Positions 17,133 to 25,102 of a stretch of 64,000 nt of DNA are shown here, piece by piece; position 1 is the stretch's first letter; every line of letters begins with the position of its first letter. A program made the position numbers and the translations under genes. Source of the stretch: DMER64 sp049652385 (GTDB lineage: Bacteria > Bacteroidota > Bacteroidia > Bacteroidales > UBA932); assembly GCA_049652385.1 (NCBI GenBank), contig JBASDX010000008.1, positions 424,565-488,564 on the forward strand. Direction: 5' to 3'. The notes beneath the pieces were generated by a model. That model worked only from the letters and a program-made list of their open reading frames with translations. It was not told the DNA's origin and searched no databases.

Positions 17133-17570
17133 TCAAAAAGAATCAAAACCAAACGGAAGCAAGTCCTTAACACTTTCAAATACAAGAACACGATCGTCTT
17201 TCATTACAAATATGCGAATGGGAGATCCGGCTCTTTTTTCACTCTCCAACAAGACCTGGCGGCAAATTCCACAAGGTGAAGCCGTAACGGCAATAGCCCG
17301 GATCTTTGCCGAAGGGTGGTTGGCGTGCGTATAAGCAATGACAGAGCGCTCCGCACATATACCGGCAGGAAAAGAGGCATTTTCCTGGTTGCTTCCTGTT
17401 AAAACTTCACCCGTATGCAATCGTACGGCAGCACCTACTTTAAATTGTGAAAAAGGGGCGTATGCATTTTCTGACGCTTTAAAGGCCGCTTCTACCAGTT
17501 CTTTGTCTTTGGCGTCCAGTTGGTCTTTCTGAATTTCTGAATAGGGAATGGTTATGCTGTGTCTGTTCAT
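17133..17570 (-). CDS. cdd: cytidine deaminase
   Basis: This 145-residue tetrameric-type cytidine deaminase has the zinc-binding CAE motif (FPAGICAERSVI) and SPCGICRQ with the two other cysteines. It turns cytidine and deoxycytidine into uridine forms for pyrimidine salvage. I chose the ATG at 17570 (MNRHSITIPYSE), because the longer frame upstream would read through the promoter at 17592-17599. The 3' end carries the -33 element of the SRP RNA promoter. Confidence 0.93.
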   Translation of the reverse strand: MNRHSITIPYSEIQKDQLDAKDKELVEAAFKASENAYAPFSQFKVGAAVRLHTGEVLTGSNQENASFPAGICAERSVIAYTHANHPSAKIRAIAVTASPCGICRQVLLESEKRAGSPIRIFVMKDDRVLVFESVKDLLPFGFDSF

Positions 17571-17591
17571 GACAGGTTGGTTTAGGAAAAA

Positions 17592-17599
17592 CAAATATA
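17592..17599 (-). promoter_or_regulatory. -7 box (TATATTTG) for cdd
   Basis: TATATTTG on the minus strand lies 21 bases before the cdd ATG. It is 11 bases from the divergent box at 17611-17618, so RNA polymerase cannot occupy both at once. Confidence 0.65.
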
Positions 17600-17610
17600 A
17601 GAATTTATAG

Positions 17611-17618
17611 TACATTTG
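17611..17618 (+). promoter_or_regulatory. -7 box (TACATTTG) 4 bases before the glucosaminidase ATG
   Basis: TACATTTG ends 4 bases before the ATG at 17623, which predicts a leaderless message for the seven-gene run that follows. Confidence 0.7.
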
Positions 17619-17622
17619 CACC

Positions 17623-18552
17623 ATGTTGAAAACGTGTCTGTATAAGACTTTTAGTTATGTCATACTGGTTTTTCTGTTAGGTGCTGCCCGGCCGGCAGCT
17701 TCTTTTCCGTTGCCGGAAGAGGGAAAACTTACCAGAAAACAATATGTTGAAAAATATAAAGACATAGCCATCAGGCAGATGCATGCCTATGGTATACCGG
17801 CAAGCATCATCCTGGCACAAGGTTGTTTGGAATCAGGAGACGGCAATAGCCGTCTGGCCCGTTTGGCCAACAACCATTTTGGCATCAAATGCCACGATTG
17901 GGAAGGAGAAAAGATCTATCACGACGATGATGAATTGCAGGAATGTTTCCGCAAGTATGCTACTGCAGAGGATTCTTTCCTGGACCATTCGGAATTTTTG
18001 AGAACGCGTCCCCGGTATGCCGGTCTTTTCCTGTTGAAAACGACTGACTACAAAGGGTGGGCGGAAGGTTTGAAACAGGCCGGATATGCCACTAACCCAC
18101 GGTACGATGTATTGTTGATAGATGTGATAGAGAAAAACAAATTATATATATACGATAAGCAGGTACCGGAGCTGACAGCCGCAACATACACCCAAGGTGT
18201 TTTTATATTGGATGTGGAAAGAAGGATAATGAAAACAAACGGTATACCGTATGTACTTTCTGCGCCGGGAGATACCTATGGCTCATTGGCAAAAGAATTT
18301 AACCTGTTTACGGGAGAAATCACACGCTTTAACGATGTGCCGCGTAAAGCTGTGTTGGCTGCAGGAGAGAAGGTATATGTGGAGCGAAAGGCTAAGAAGG
18401 TGCACAAACCGGCACCGGAACACGTGGTAGCACAAGGTGAATCTTTACGTGAAATCGCACAACAATACGGGATAAGACGGAAGGCTCTCTACGCCTTGAA
18501 TCCCGGTATGGAAGAATATCCAAAGCCCGGCACAGTCGTAATCTTAAGATAA
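17623..18552 (+). CDS. peptidoglycan glucosaminidase (GH73) with C-terminal LysM
   Basis: The 309-residue secreted protein has a signal peptide (about 1-27, ending RPAASFP), a GH73-type domain (about 35-165) with catalytic Glu in AQGCLESGDG, a linker repeat resembling LysM (about 200-250) and a C-terminal LysM (HVVAQGESLREIA, about 266-309). It cuts beta-1,4 bonds after GlcNAc in peptidoglycan, for wall remodelling or cell separation. It leads an operon with mltG (12 bases downstream), another murein-cutting enzyme. Confidence 0.92.
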   Translation: MLKTCLYKTFSYVILVFLLGAARPAASFPLPEEGKLTRKQYVEKYKDIAIRQMHAYGIPASIILAQGCLESGDGNSRLARLANNHFGIKCHDWEGEKIYHDDDELQECFRKYATAEDSFLDHSEFLRTRPRYAGLFLLKTTDYKGWAEGLKQAGYATNPRYDVLLIDVIEKNKLYIYDKQVPELTAATYTQGVFILDVERRIMKTNGIPYVLSAPGDTYGSLAKEFNLFTGEITRFNDVPRKAVLAAGEKVYVERKAKKVHKPAPEHVVAQGESLREIAQQYGIRRKALYALNPGMEEYPKPGTVVILR

Positions 18553-18564
18553 GGTCATACAGGT

Positions 18565-19620
18565 ATGAGAAAACGTAAAGCTTTTTTACCCGGTTTTGTG
18601 CTGTTTCTGTTTATCGTTGGTGCTGCTTTTTTGGGATGGTTTTATTTGATTGCTTTCCATAAGAACGTAGCAACGAAAGAGAAGAATCCGGTAACGCTTT
18701 TGGTTCCCAAAGGCTCGGATTTCAATCGGCTTATGGACAGCCTGACAAAAAACGGGTATTTGAAGTACAGAAAGCCTTTTTTATGGGCAGCCCGCCATGA
18801 AAATTTACCGCAAAACGTTCGTGGCGGTCGTTACGTGCTTCATTGGGGAATGACCAATAAGGAATTGGCCAGAAAACTGGCCATGGGGTGGCAGGATCCG
18901 TTGAATATCACCATTTCCGGCACCATAAGAACGTATGAAAGATTGGCGCAGGTACTGTCACGTAACCTGGAACTGGATAGTGCGGCTGTTCTGGAAGGCC
19001 TGAGGAACGATTCGCTTATTGCCAGGTATGGCTTTGACTCGGTCAGTTTACGGGCGATGTTTATTCCCAACACGTACCAGGTTTACTGGAACCTCTCTGT
19101 GGAACAACTTTTTGACAGGATGCACCGGGAATATTCAATATTCTGGAACCAGGAGAGACAGGCCAGGGCTGCAGAAATCGGATTGAACCCTATGCAGGTA
19201 AGTACGCTGGCCTCTATCGTTTATGAGGAAACGAAAAAAACGGATGAAATGCCCGACGTGGCCGGTGTCTATATGAACCGGCTGCGGATAGGAATGCCTT
19301 TGCAGGCAGATCCCACGTTGATATTTGCGGCGCAAGATTATACCATCCGAAGGGTTTTGCAGAAACATACACGTATTGAGTCTCCGTACAATACGTACAA
19401 ATACAGGGGACTCCCCCCCGGTCCCATTTCCGTACCTTCCATAGATGCCATAGATGCCGTTCTTCATTATAACACACACAATTATTACTACTTTTGTGCC
19501 CGTGAAGATTTTAGCGGTTACCACAATTTTGCGGCAACCCTGGGACAACATATGCAAAACGCCCGCAGGTTTCAAAGAGCGTTGACCGAACGGCTCAAAA
19601 ACGAAGAAAAAACACCATGA
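18565..19620 (+). CDS. mltG: endolytic murein transglycosylase MltG
   Basis: The 351-residue protein has one N-terminal membrane helix (about 10-31), a LysM-like subdomain and the YceG/MltG catalytic domain. Family marks are IVYEETKK with Glu222 at the catalytic position, VYMNRL, LQADPT, YNTYKYRGLPPGPI and the C-terminal H-F segment. The usual glutamate two residues before the catalytic one is Tyr220 here. MltG cuts growing glycan strands at the inner membrane and sets their length. It is followed by an ATGA overlap with the methylase gene. Confidence 0.95.
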   Translation: MRKRKAFLPGFVLFLFIVGAAFLGWFYLIAFHKNVATKEKNPVTLLVPKGSDFNRLMDSLTKNGYLKYRKPFLWAARHENLPQNVRGGRYVLHWGMTNKELARKLAMGWQDPLNITISGTIRTYERLAQVLSRNLELDSAAVLEGLRNDSLIARYGFDSVSLRAMFIPNTYQVYWNLSVEQLFDRMHREYSIFWNQERQARAAEIGLNPMQVSTLASIVYEETKKTDEMPDVAGVYMNRLRIGMPLQADPTLIFAAQDYTIRRVLQKHTRIESPYNTYKYRGLPPGPISVPSIDAIDAVLHYNTHNYYYFCAREDFSGYHNFAATLGQHMQNARRFQRALTERLKNEEKTP

Positions 19621-20330
19621 ATGCACCTGCTTTGTATCTGATTCCTGCTCCTTTGGCTCAAGTTCCGGTATCATCCGTGATGCCGGAAGATCATATTGCA
19701 TTGGTCAGGACACTCTCGTATTTTGTGGTAGAAGAGCTGAGAACAGCCCGCAGGTACTTGTCTGCTTTGGGGTTGAGGCCGGAACATCTTACGCTGGAAG
19801 TAGTAAATGAACATACGGCTGCAACAGCATGGCACCCATTACTGGAACCTCTCAGGCAGGGAAAATCTATGGGTATGCTTTCAGAAGCGGGCTCTCCGGC
19901 CGTGGCCGACCCTGGATGGGAGTTGATAGCATTGGCTCATCAAGAAGGTTTCCGCGTAGTTCCTCTTGTGGGACCATCTGCCATAGGTATGGCTTTGATG
20001 GCATCGGGGCTTAACGGCCAACACTTTGCATTTCATGGGTATCTGCCGGTTAAGGCGGCCTTGCGTGACAAAAAGATAAAAGAATTGGAAAAACAGTCGG
20101 CCATAACGGGGCAGACACAGATTTTTATAGAAACGCCTTATAGAAACCAACAACTTTTTGAAGCACTCCTGAACGGATGTATGCCGCAAACCAGATTGAC
20201 CCTTGCCCTTAACATAACCGATCCCGATGCATTTATTTGCACAAGGACGTTGGAAACATGGAAAAAAAACAGACCTGATTTTGCCGGAACCTATAGAAAA
20301 AAACCTTGTGTCTTTTTAATAATGGCTTAA
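19617..20330 (+). CDS. RsmI-like SAM-dependent methyltransferase, divergent paralogue
   Basis: This 237-residue tetrapyrrole-methylase-fold protein resembles RsmI (16S rRNA C1402 2'-O-methyltransferase). SEAGSPAVADPG (about 89-100) and IETPYRN (about 173-179) match RsmI SDAGTPGISDPG and the YESPHR region. It lacks the N-terminal TPIGNL and AEDTR motifs of true RsmI, reading LYLIPAPLAQVP and VEELRTARR instead. It is therefore probably a Bacteroidota paralogue with another substrate, which I cannot name. It sits between mltG (4-base overlap) and folB. Confidence 0.85.
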   Translation: MNAPALYLIPAPLAQVPVSSVMPEDHIALVRTLSYFVVEELRTARRYLSALGLRPEHLTLEVVNEHTAATAWHPLLEPLRQGKSMGMLSEAGSPAVADPGWELIALAHQEGFRVVPLVGPSAIGMALMASGLNGQHFAFHGYLPVKAALRDKKIKELEKQSAITGQTQIFIETPYRNQQLFEALLNGCMPQTRLTLALNITDPDAFICTRTLETWKKNRPDFAGTYRKKPCVFLIMA

Positions 20331-20335
20331 AGAAT

Positions 20336-20701
20336 ATGGCTACCATTTGTTTGCATGATATTAAATTTTTTGCACATCACGGATGTTTTGAAGAAGAAAG
20401 ACTCATTGGTACGTACTTCCTTGTGGATGTGGCATTGGAAATTGACGATTGCCCGGCTATATATTCGGACAACCTGGAAGATGCAATCGATTATACGGTT
20501 GTATATAAAAAAATAGCAGAGGAAATGGAAAAGCCCGGCCGTTTGCTGGAACATGTGGCCGGTCGCATTCTGCATGCTTTGATGGCAGCGTTTGAACCTG
20601 CAGCATGTAAGGTAACGGTATCCAAATTGGCACCACCACTGGGAGGAGAAGTAGGCAGAGCGTCTGTTACACTTACAGAGAAAGATCTGCGGCATGGATG
20701 A
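20336..20701 (+). CDS. folB: dihydroneopterin aldolase
   Basis: This 121-residue protein starts MATICLHDIKFFAHHGC. FolB marks are HHGCFEEER, a DYTVVY segment, LLEHVAGRI and the lysine in VSKLAPPLGG. It splits 7,8-dihydroneopterin to 6-hydroxymethyl-dihydropterin in folate synthesis. I chose the ATG at 20336, though an in-frame ATG at 20322 would add five residues. The stop overlaps mtaB by 8 bases. Confidence 0.93.
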   Translation: MATICLHDIKFFAHHGCFEEERLIGTYFLVDVALEIDDCPAIYSDNLEDAIDYTVVYKKIAEEMEKPGRLLEHVAGRILHALMAAFEPAACKVTVSKLAPPLGGEVGRASVTLTEKDLRHG

Positions 20702-21959
20702 AAAAAAAACGTTTGCCATCGTAACGCTGGGTTGTAAGCTCAATTATGCGGAGAGCGCTTCCATTGCCCGGGATTTTCTAAAAAAAGGGTATGTACAGAC
20801 AGCAGCTTCTGCCAAAGCAGATGTCTATATTATCAATACTTGTTCCGTAACGGAGCATGCTGATAAAAAGAGCAGGCAGGCCATACGTAAGGTACAACGC
20901 TTGAATCCCGATGCGTATGTGGTGGTTACGGGATGTTCTGCGCAGCTTCGTTCCACGGAACTGAGCCGCCTGGAAGGTGTAGGTGCATTGCTGGGTACGG
21001 GATTCAGGGATAAAGCCGCCGCCGTTGCAGCAGCAGGTTTGGCCGGAACGGTGCTGATGGGACCCTGCCATGCGGAAGGTAGTTTTTTTTCGGCGTATTC
21101 AACAGGTACGGGCAATAAAGAAAGGACCCGGGCTTTTTTAAAAATACAAGACGGCTGTGACTACTACTGTACGTACTGCACGGTACCGCTGGCAAGGGGA
21201 AAAAGCCGCAATATTTCCATTGCAGAAATAGTATCCCAGGCTGCGGAAATAGCAGCCTCGGGCGTGAAAGAAATAGTATTGACCGGTGTCAATACAGGTG
21301 ATTACGGTAAATCAACGGGAGAAACATTTCCTGCACTTTTGGAAGCGTTGTCACGTATTCCGGGTATAGCCCGTTACAGGATATCTTCTGTGGAGCCTAA
21401 TTTGCTGACGGAAGAAATCATACGATATATCGCCGCAACACCTGTCTTCATGCCGCATTTTCATTTGCCCTTACAAAGCGGTAGTGCACGCATTCTCAAA
21501 AAGATGGGAAGACGGTACACCCCTGAAATTTTTGCACAAAAAGTACGACTGATACATGCATTGATTCCCTATGCTTTTATTGGTATTGATGTTATTGCCG
21601 GTTTTCCCGGCGAAACGGAAGAAGATTTCAGCCTGACGTATGATTTGCTGCAGGGTTTGAAGCCTTCTTTTTTACACGTATTTCCCTTTTCGGTGAGGCC
21701 GGGAACAAAAGCAGCAGAAATTCCTGTTGCGGAGAGGGTTCCTGATAAAGAGATAACAGACCGGGTACAACGGCTGGGGGCGCTTTCTGATACGTTATAC
21801 AACGATTTTCTCAAAGCGAATGCAGGAAGAAAAGAAGAGGTTTTGTTTGAAGGCAGGGCCTCTGGGGGGAAGATGCACGGTTATACAAGAAATTACATAC
21901 GAGTTGAACAACCGTACGATAGAGAAAAGATCAATACAATAGCACGGATAATCCTATAA
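20694..21959 (+). CDS. mtaB: tRNA (t6A37) C2-methylthiotransferase MtaB
   Basis: This 421-residue radical-SAM methylthiotransferase has an N-terminal UPF0004 domain with cysteines in TLGCKLNYAES, NTCSVTEHA and TGCSAQ. The radical-SAM cluster CDYYCTYC (about 155-162) and a C-terminal TRAM domain follow. MtaB adds the 2-methylthio group to t6A at position 37 of tRNAs reading ANN codons. The length and NTCSVT form favour MtaB over MiaB and RimO. Confidence 0.95.
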   Translation: MDEKKTFAIVTLGCKLNYAESASIARDFLKKGYVQTAASAKADVYIINTCSVTEHADKKSRQAIRKVQRLNPDAYVVVTGCSAQLRSTELSRLEGVGALLGTGFRDKAAAVAAAGLAGTVLMGPCHAEGSFFSAYSTGTGNKERTRAFLKIQDGCDYYCTYCTVPLARGKSRNISIAEIVSQAAEIAASGVKEIVLTGVNTGDYGKSTGETFPALLEALSRIPGIARYRISSVEPNLLTEEIIRYIAATPVFMPHFHLPLQSGSARILKKMGRRYTPEIFAQKVRLIHALIPYAFIGIDVIAGFPGETEEDFSLTYDLLQGLKPSFLHVFPFSVRPGTKAAEIPVAERVPDKEITDRVQRLGALSDTLYNDFLKANAGRKEEVLFEGRASGGKMHGYTRNYIRVEQPYDREKINTIARIIL

Positions 21960-21975
21960 AAACAAGATAAACAAT

Positions 21976-22527
21976 ATGTATTGGGAGCTTTTTAAAGTAT
22001 TCTTCCGCATAGGCGCTTTTACGATAGGAGGCGGATTGGCCATGCTGCCTGTTGTGGAACGTGAGGTGGTGGACCGGAAAAAATGGATAACGAAAGAAGA
22101 ATTTACAGATTTACTGGCTGTTACACAAACTTTACCGGGGGTGATTGCCGTTAATATGGCCGTTGCCGTGGGATACAGGATTAAAGGATTCAGGGGGTCC
22201 ATAGTCTCTGTGTCAGGCGCCGTTCTGGCTCCATTCTTTTCCATTTTAATGATTGCCATGTTTTTCAGGGCCTTCAGGGAAAACCCGGTAGTAGAGCGTA
22301 TTTTTATGGGTATGCGCCCTGTAGTGGTAGCCTTGATTGCCGTGCCTGTTATTACCACCATGCGTTCCATAGGTCTCACACTGTCTTCCGGTTTGATCGC
22401 CGGGCTGGCGGCTTTACTCATATGGCTTTTTGCCATATCTCCCATTTGGATTATTTTGGCGGCAGGTGCAGGAGGATATGTCTGGCACAGGATAGAGAAG
22501 AAAAGAAAGGGAGGGCGAGCGCTATGA
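21976..22527 (+). CDS. chromate transporter family protein, first half of a CHR pair
   Basis: This 183-residue short-chain CHR protein begins LFKVFFRIGAFTIGGGLAM, and LLAVTQTLPGVIAVN is the typical second motif (PGxxAvN). Short-chain CHR proteins work as pairs of about 180 residues that together match one full ChrA. The partner overlaps by ATGA. Chromate efflux is the named role, but in anaerobes without chromate exposure the natural anion is unknown. Confidence 0.9.
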   Translation: MYWELFKVFFRIGAFTIGGGLAMLPVVEREVVDRKKWITKEEFTDLLAVTQTLPGVIAVNMAVAVGYRIKGFRGSIVSVSGAVLAPFFSILMIAMFFRAFRENPVVERIFMGMRPVVVALIAVPVITTMRSIGLTLSSGLIAGLAALLIWLFAISPIWIILAAGAGGYVWHRIEKKRKGGRAL

Positions 22528-23051
22528 TATACCTGCAGCTTTTCTATACGTTTTTAAAAATCGGTTTCTTTTGTTTTGGTGGTGGATACGCCATGTTGTC
22601 ATTGATTCAGAACGAGGTGGTTGTGCACCACGGATGGCTTACGATGGAGGAATTTTCAGATATTCTTGCCGTGTCCCAGATGACTCCGGGACCTATAGCC
22701 ATCAATACAGCTACGTATGTGGGTTACACGGCGGCGGGCGGCAATGTCTTGGGCTCTGCCATGACTACGTTAGCCTTGATCCTGCCTTCGGTAATACTGA
22801 TGTCCATTGTAAGCCGTATTTTTATGAAATACAGCAAAAATGAAGTTGTTCAGGGCGTTTTCAGCGGTATCAGGCCCGTGGTTGTAGGTTTGATTGCTGC
22901 TGCTGCTTTGATTATGGCTACTCCGGAAAATTTTGTGGATTACAGAAGTTATCTGATTTTTTCTGCGGCCTTTCTGGCGGCTTACTTCTATAAGGTACAT
23001 CCCATTTTATTGATGGTTTTGGGAGGTCTTGCAGGTTATCTGATGTATTGA
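22524..23051 (+). CDS. chromate transporter family protein, second half of a CHR pair
   Basis: This 175-residue partner starts at the ATG overlapping the previous stop. FLKIGFFCFGGGYAMLSLIQ and LAVSQMTPGPIAIN repeat the CHR motifs in slightly different form, as expected for the complementary half. Both halves have about five or six membrane segments. A promoter-like stretch lies further down (23071-23078) ahead of uvrB. Confidence 0.9.
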   Translation: MIYLQLFYTFLKIGFFCFGGGYAMLSLIQNEVVVHHGWLTMEEFSDILAVSQMTPGPIAINTATYVGYTAAGGNVLGSAMTTLALILPSVILMSIVSRIFMKYSKNEVVQGVFSGIRPVVVGLIAAAALIMATPENFVDYRSYLIFSAAFLAAYFYKVHPILLMVLGGLAGYLMY

Positions 23052-23110
23052 TTATATACTACAACTGCAGTATCTTTTTTTTTGCCTAATTTAGGGGTTT
23101 TACGTTGCAT

Positions 23111-25102
23111 ATGCCCTTTACATTACATGCTCCATATGCTCCGGCAGGCGACCAGCCTCAGGCCATAGAGCAATTGACAGACCTTTATGCCAAAGGAACA
23201 CATTCTTCTGTGTTACTGGGCGTTACAGGTTCCGGAAAAACATTCACCATGGCCAATGTGGTGGAACGGTTGCAGCGTCCAACTTTGGTTATAAGCCATA
23301 ACAAGACGTTGGCTGCACAATTGTATGCCGAGTTCAAAAGCTTTTTCCCGGAAAATGCCGTGGAATACTTTGTCTCTTATTATGACTATTACCAACCCGA
23401 AGCGTATTTACCGGTAACCGATGTATATATTGAAAAAGACCTGAGCATCAACGATGAAATAGAAAAATTGCGCCTGAGTACGTCTTCCGCTTTGTTGAGC
23501 GGCCGCAGGGATGTGTTGGTGGTGTCGAGTGTTTCTTGTTTATACGGGATTGGGAACCCTGATGATTTTCATGCCAATACCATTACGCTGAAGGCAGGAG
23601 AGAAGGCAGATTTCAACGGTTTGTTGTACAGGCTGGTAGAGGCACTGTATTCCCGCAATGAAAATGAATTCAAAAGAGGTACGTTTCGCGTGAGAGGAGA
23701 CGTGATAGATGTGTATCTGGCTTATGATGACATTGCCTGCCGCATTGCTTTTTGGGGAGATACCATAGATTCCATCGAAAGACTGGACCCTGTTACGGGT
23801 GGCATATTGGAACGTACACAAGGAATTTCCATTTATCCGGCCAGTGCCTTTGTGACGACAAAACAAAGAAAGGAACAAGCAATCCGAAACATACAGGACG
23901 ATTTGACAGATCGGGTGGCAGTTTTGAAAGAGGCCGGCAAGCATTTGGAAGCTAAAAGATTGCTGGACAGGGTAGAGTTTGATATAGAGATGATTCGTGA
24001 ATTGGGCTACTGTCCCGGCATTGAAAATTACTCCCGGTATTTTGACGGACGTGCGCCGGGGACAAGGCCTTTTTGCCTGCTTGATTATTTCCCGGAAGAT
24101 TTTCTTACCATCATAGATGAAAGCCATGTGACCTTACCGCAGATACGCGCCATGTACGGAGGCGACCGTTCACGTAAAGAAGTATTGATTGAATACGGTT
24201 TCCGTCTTCCGGCTGCGGCTGACAACAGGCCGCTGACATTCGATGAATTTGATCGCGTGATAGGCCAAAGGCTTTATGTTTCGGCCACTCCTGCTGCGTA
24301 TGAATTGGAAAAATCGGAAGGATTGATTGTGGAGCAAGTGGTGCGGCCAACCGGTTTGCTTGATCCTCCGGTGGAGGTGCGCCCCACAGAAGGACAAATA
24401 GATGATCTGACAGAAGAAATAAGAAGAAGCGCGGCCAAAGACCAGCGGGTACTGGTGACAACGCTTACTAAACGAATGGCGGAAGAATTGCATAAGTTCC
24501 TGGCCAGAATAGGTATCCGTTGTACGTATATCCACTCAGATATTGACACGCTGGAACGGATTACCATCCTGGAAGAATTTCAGAAGGGGTATTACGACGT
24601 ATTGATTGGTGTGAACCTGCTCCGGGAAGGACTTGATTTGCCGCAAGTGTCGTTGGTAGCTATTTTAGATGCAGACAAAGAAGGTTTTCTGCGTTCGGAA
24701 AGGGCGCTTACCCAAACGGCCGGACGGGCGGCACGCAATGTGGAAGGAAAAGTTATTATGTATGCAGACAAGATAACAGATTCCATGGCCAAAACCATAG
24801 AGGAAACAGAACGCAGGCGCAGAAAACAAATTCAGTATAACAAGGAACACGGCATCACCCCTACACAAATAGCCAGGAATGTGCGCAACACACTGGACAG
24901 AGCATATGCAGAAGTCGATTGGGAGCATAGGATACATGCCGTTGCGGAAGATCCTGTCATGCAGTCCATGACTCCGGAACAACTGGAAAAAGCCATCTCG
25001 GTGGCTCGCGAAAGAATGGAGGAAGCGGCCCGGCGGCTCGATTTCATAACGGCTGCCCGGTTCAGGGATGAAATGTACGTATTGGAAAGCGTCAAGAAAT
25101 GA
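23111..25102 (+). CDS. uvrB: excinuclease ABC subunit UvrB
   Basis: The 663-residue protein starts at ATG 23111 (MPFTLHAPYAP). Walker A is GVTGSGKTFTMANV. The beta-hairpin segment YYDYYQPEAY, the Walker B-like IIDESHV, the SATPA motif and a C-terminal UVR motif (LDFITAARFRDEM) are all present. UvrB is the damage-verifying helicase of nucleotide excision repair. A possible promoter is TATCTTTT at 23071-23078 with TATTG 20 bases upstream, but the match is imperfect. The last 4 bases overlap the rel gene. Confidence 0.97.
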   Translation: MPFTLHAPYAPAGDQPQAIEQLTDLYAKGTHSSVLLGVTGSGKTFTMANVVERLQRPTLVISHNKTLAAQLYAEFKSFFPENAVEYFVSYYDYYQPEAYLPVTDVYIEKDLSINDEIEKLRLSTSSALLSGRRDVLVVSSVSCLYGIGNPDDFHANTITLKAGEKADFNGLLYRLVEALYSRNENEFKRGTFRVRGDVIDVYLAYDDIACRIAFWGDTIDSIERLDPVTGGILERTQGISIYPASAFVTTKQRKEQAIRNIQDDLTDRVAVLKEAGKHLEAKRLLDRVEFDIEMIRELGYCPGIENYSRYFDGRAPGTRPFCLLDYFPEDFLTIIDESHVTLPQIRAMYGGDRSRKEVLIEYGFRLPAAADNRPLTFDEFDRVIGQRLYVSATPAAYELEKSEGLIVEQVVRPTGLLDPPVEVRPTEGQIDDLTEEIRRSAAKDQRVLVTTLTKRMAEELHKFLARIGIRCTYIHSDIDTLERITILEEFQKGYYDVLIGVNLLREGLDLPQVSLVAILDADKEGFLRSERALTQTAGRAARNVEGKVIMYADKITDSMAKTIEETERRRRKQIQYNKEHGITPTQIARNVRNTLDRAYAEVDWEHRIHAVAEDPVMQSMTPEQLEKAISVARERMEEAARRLDFITAARFRDEMYVLESVKK

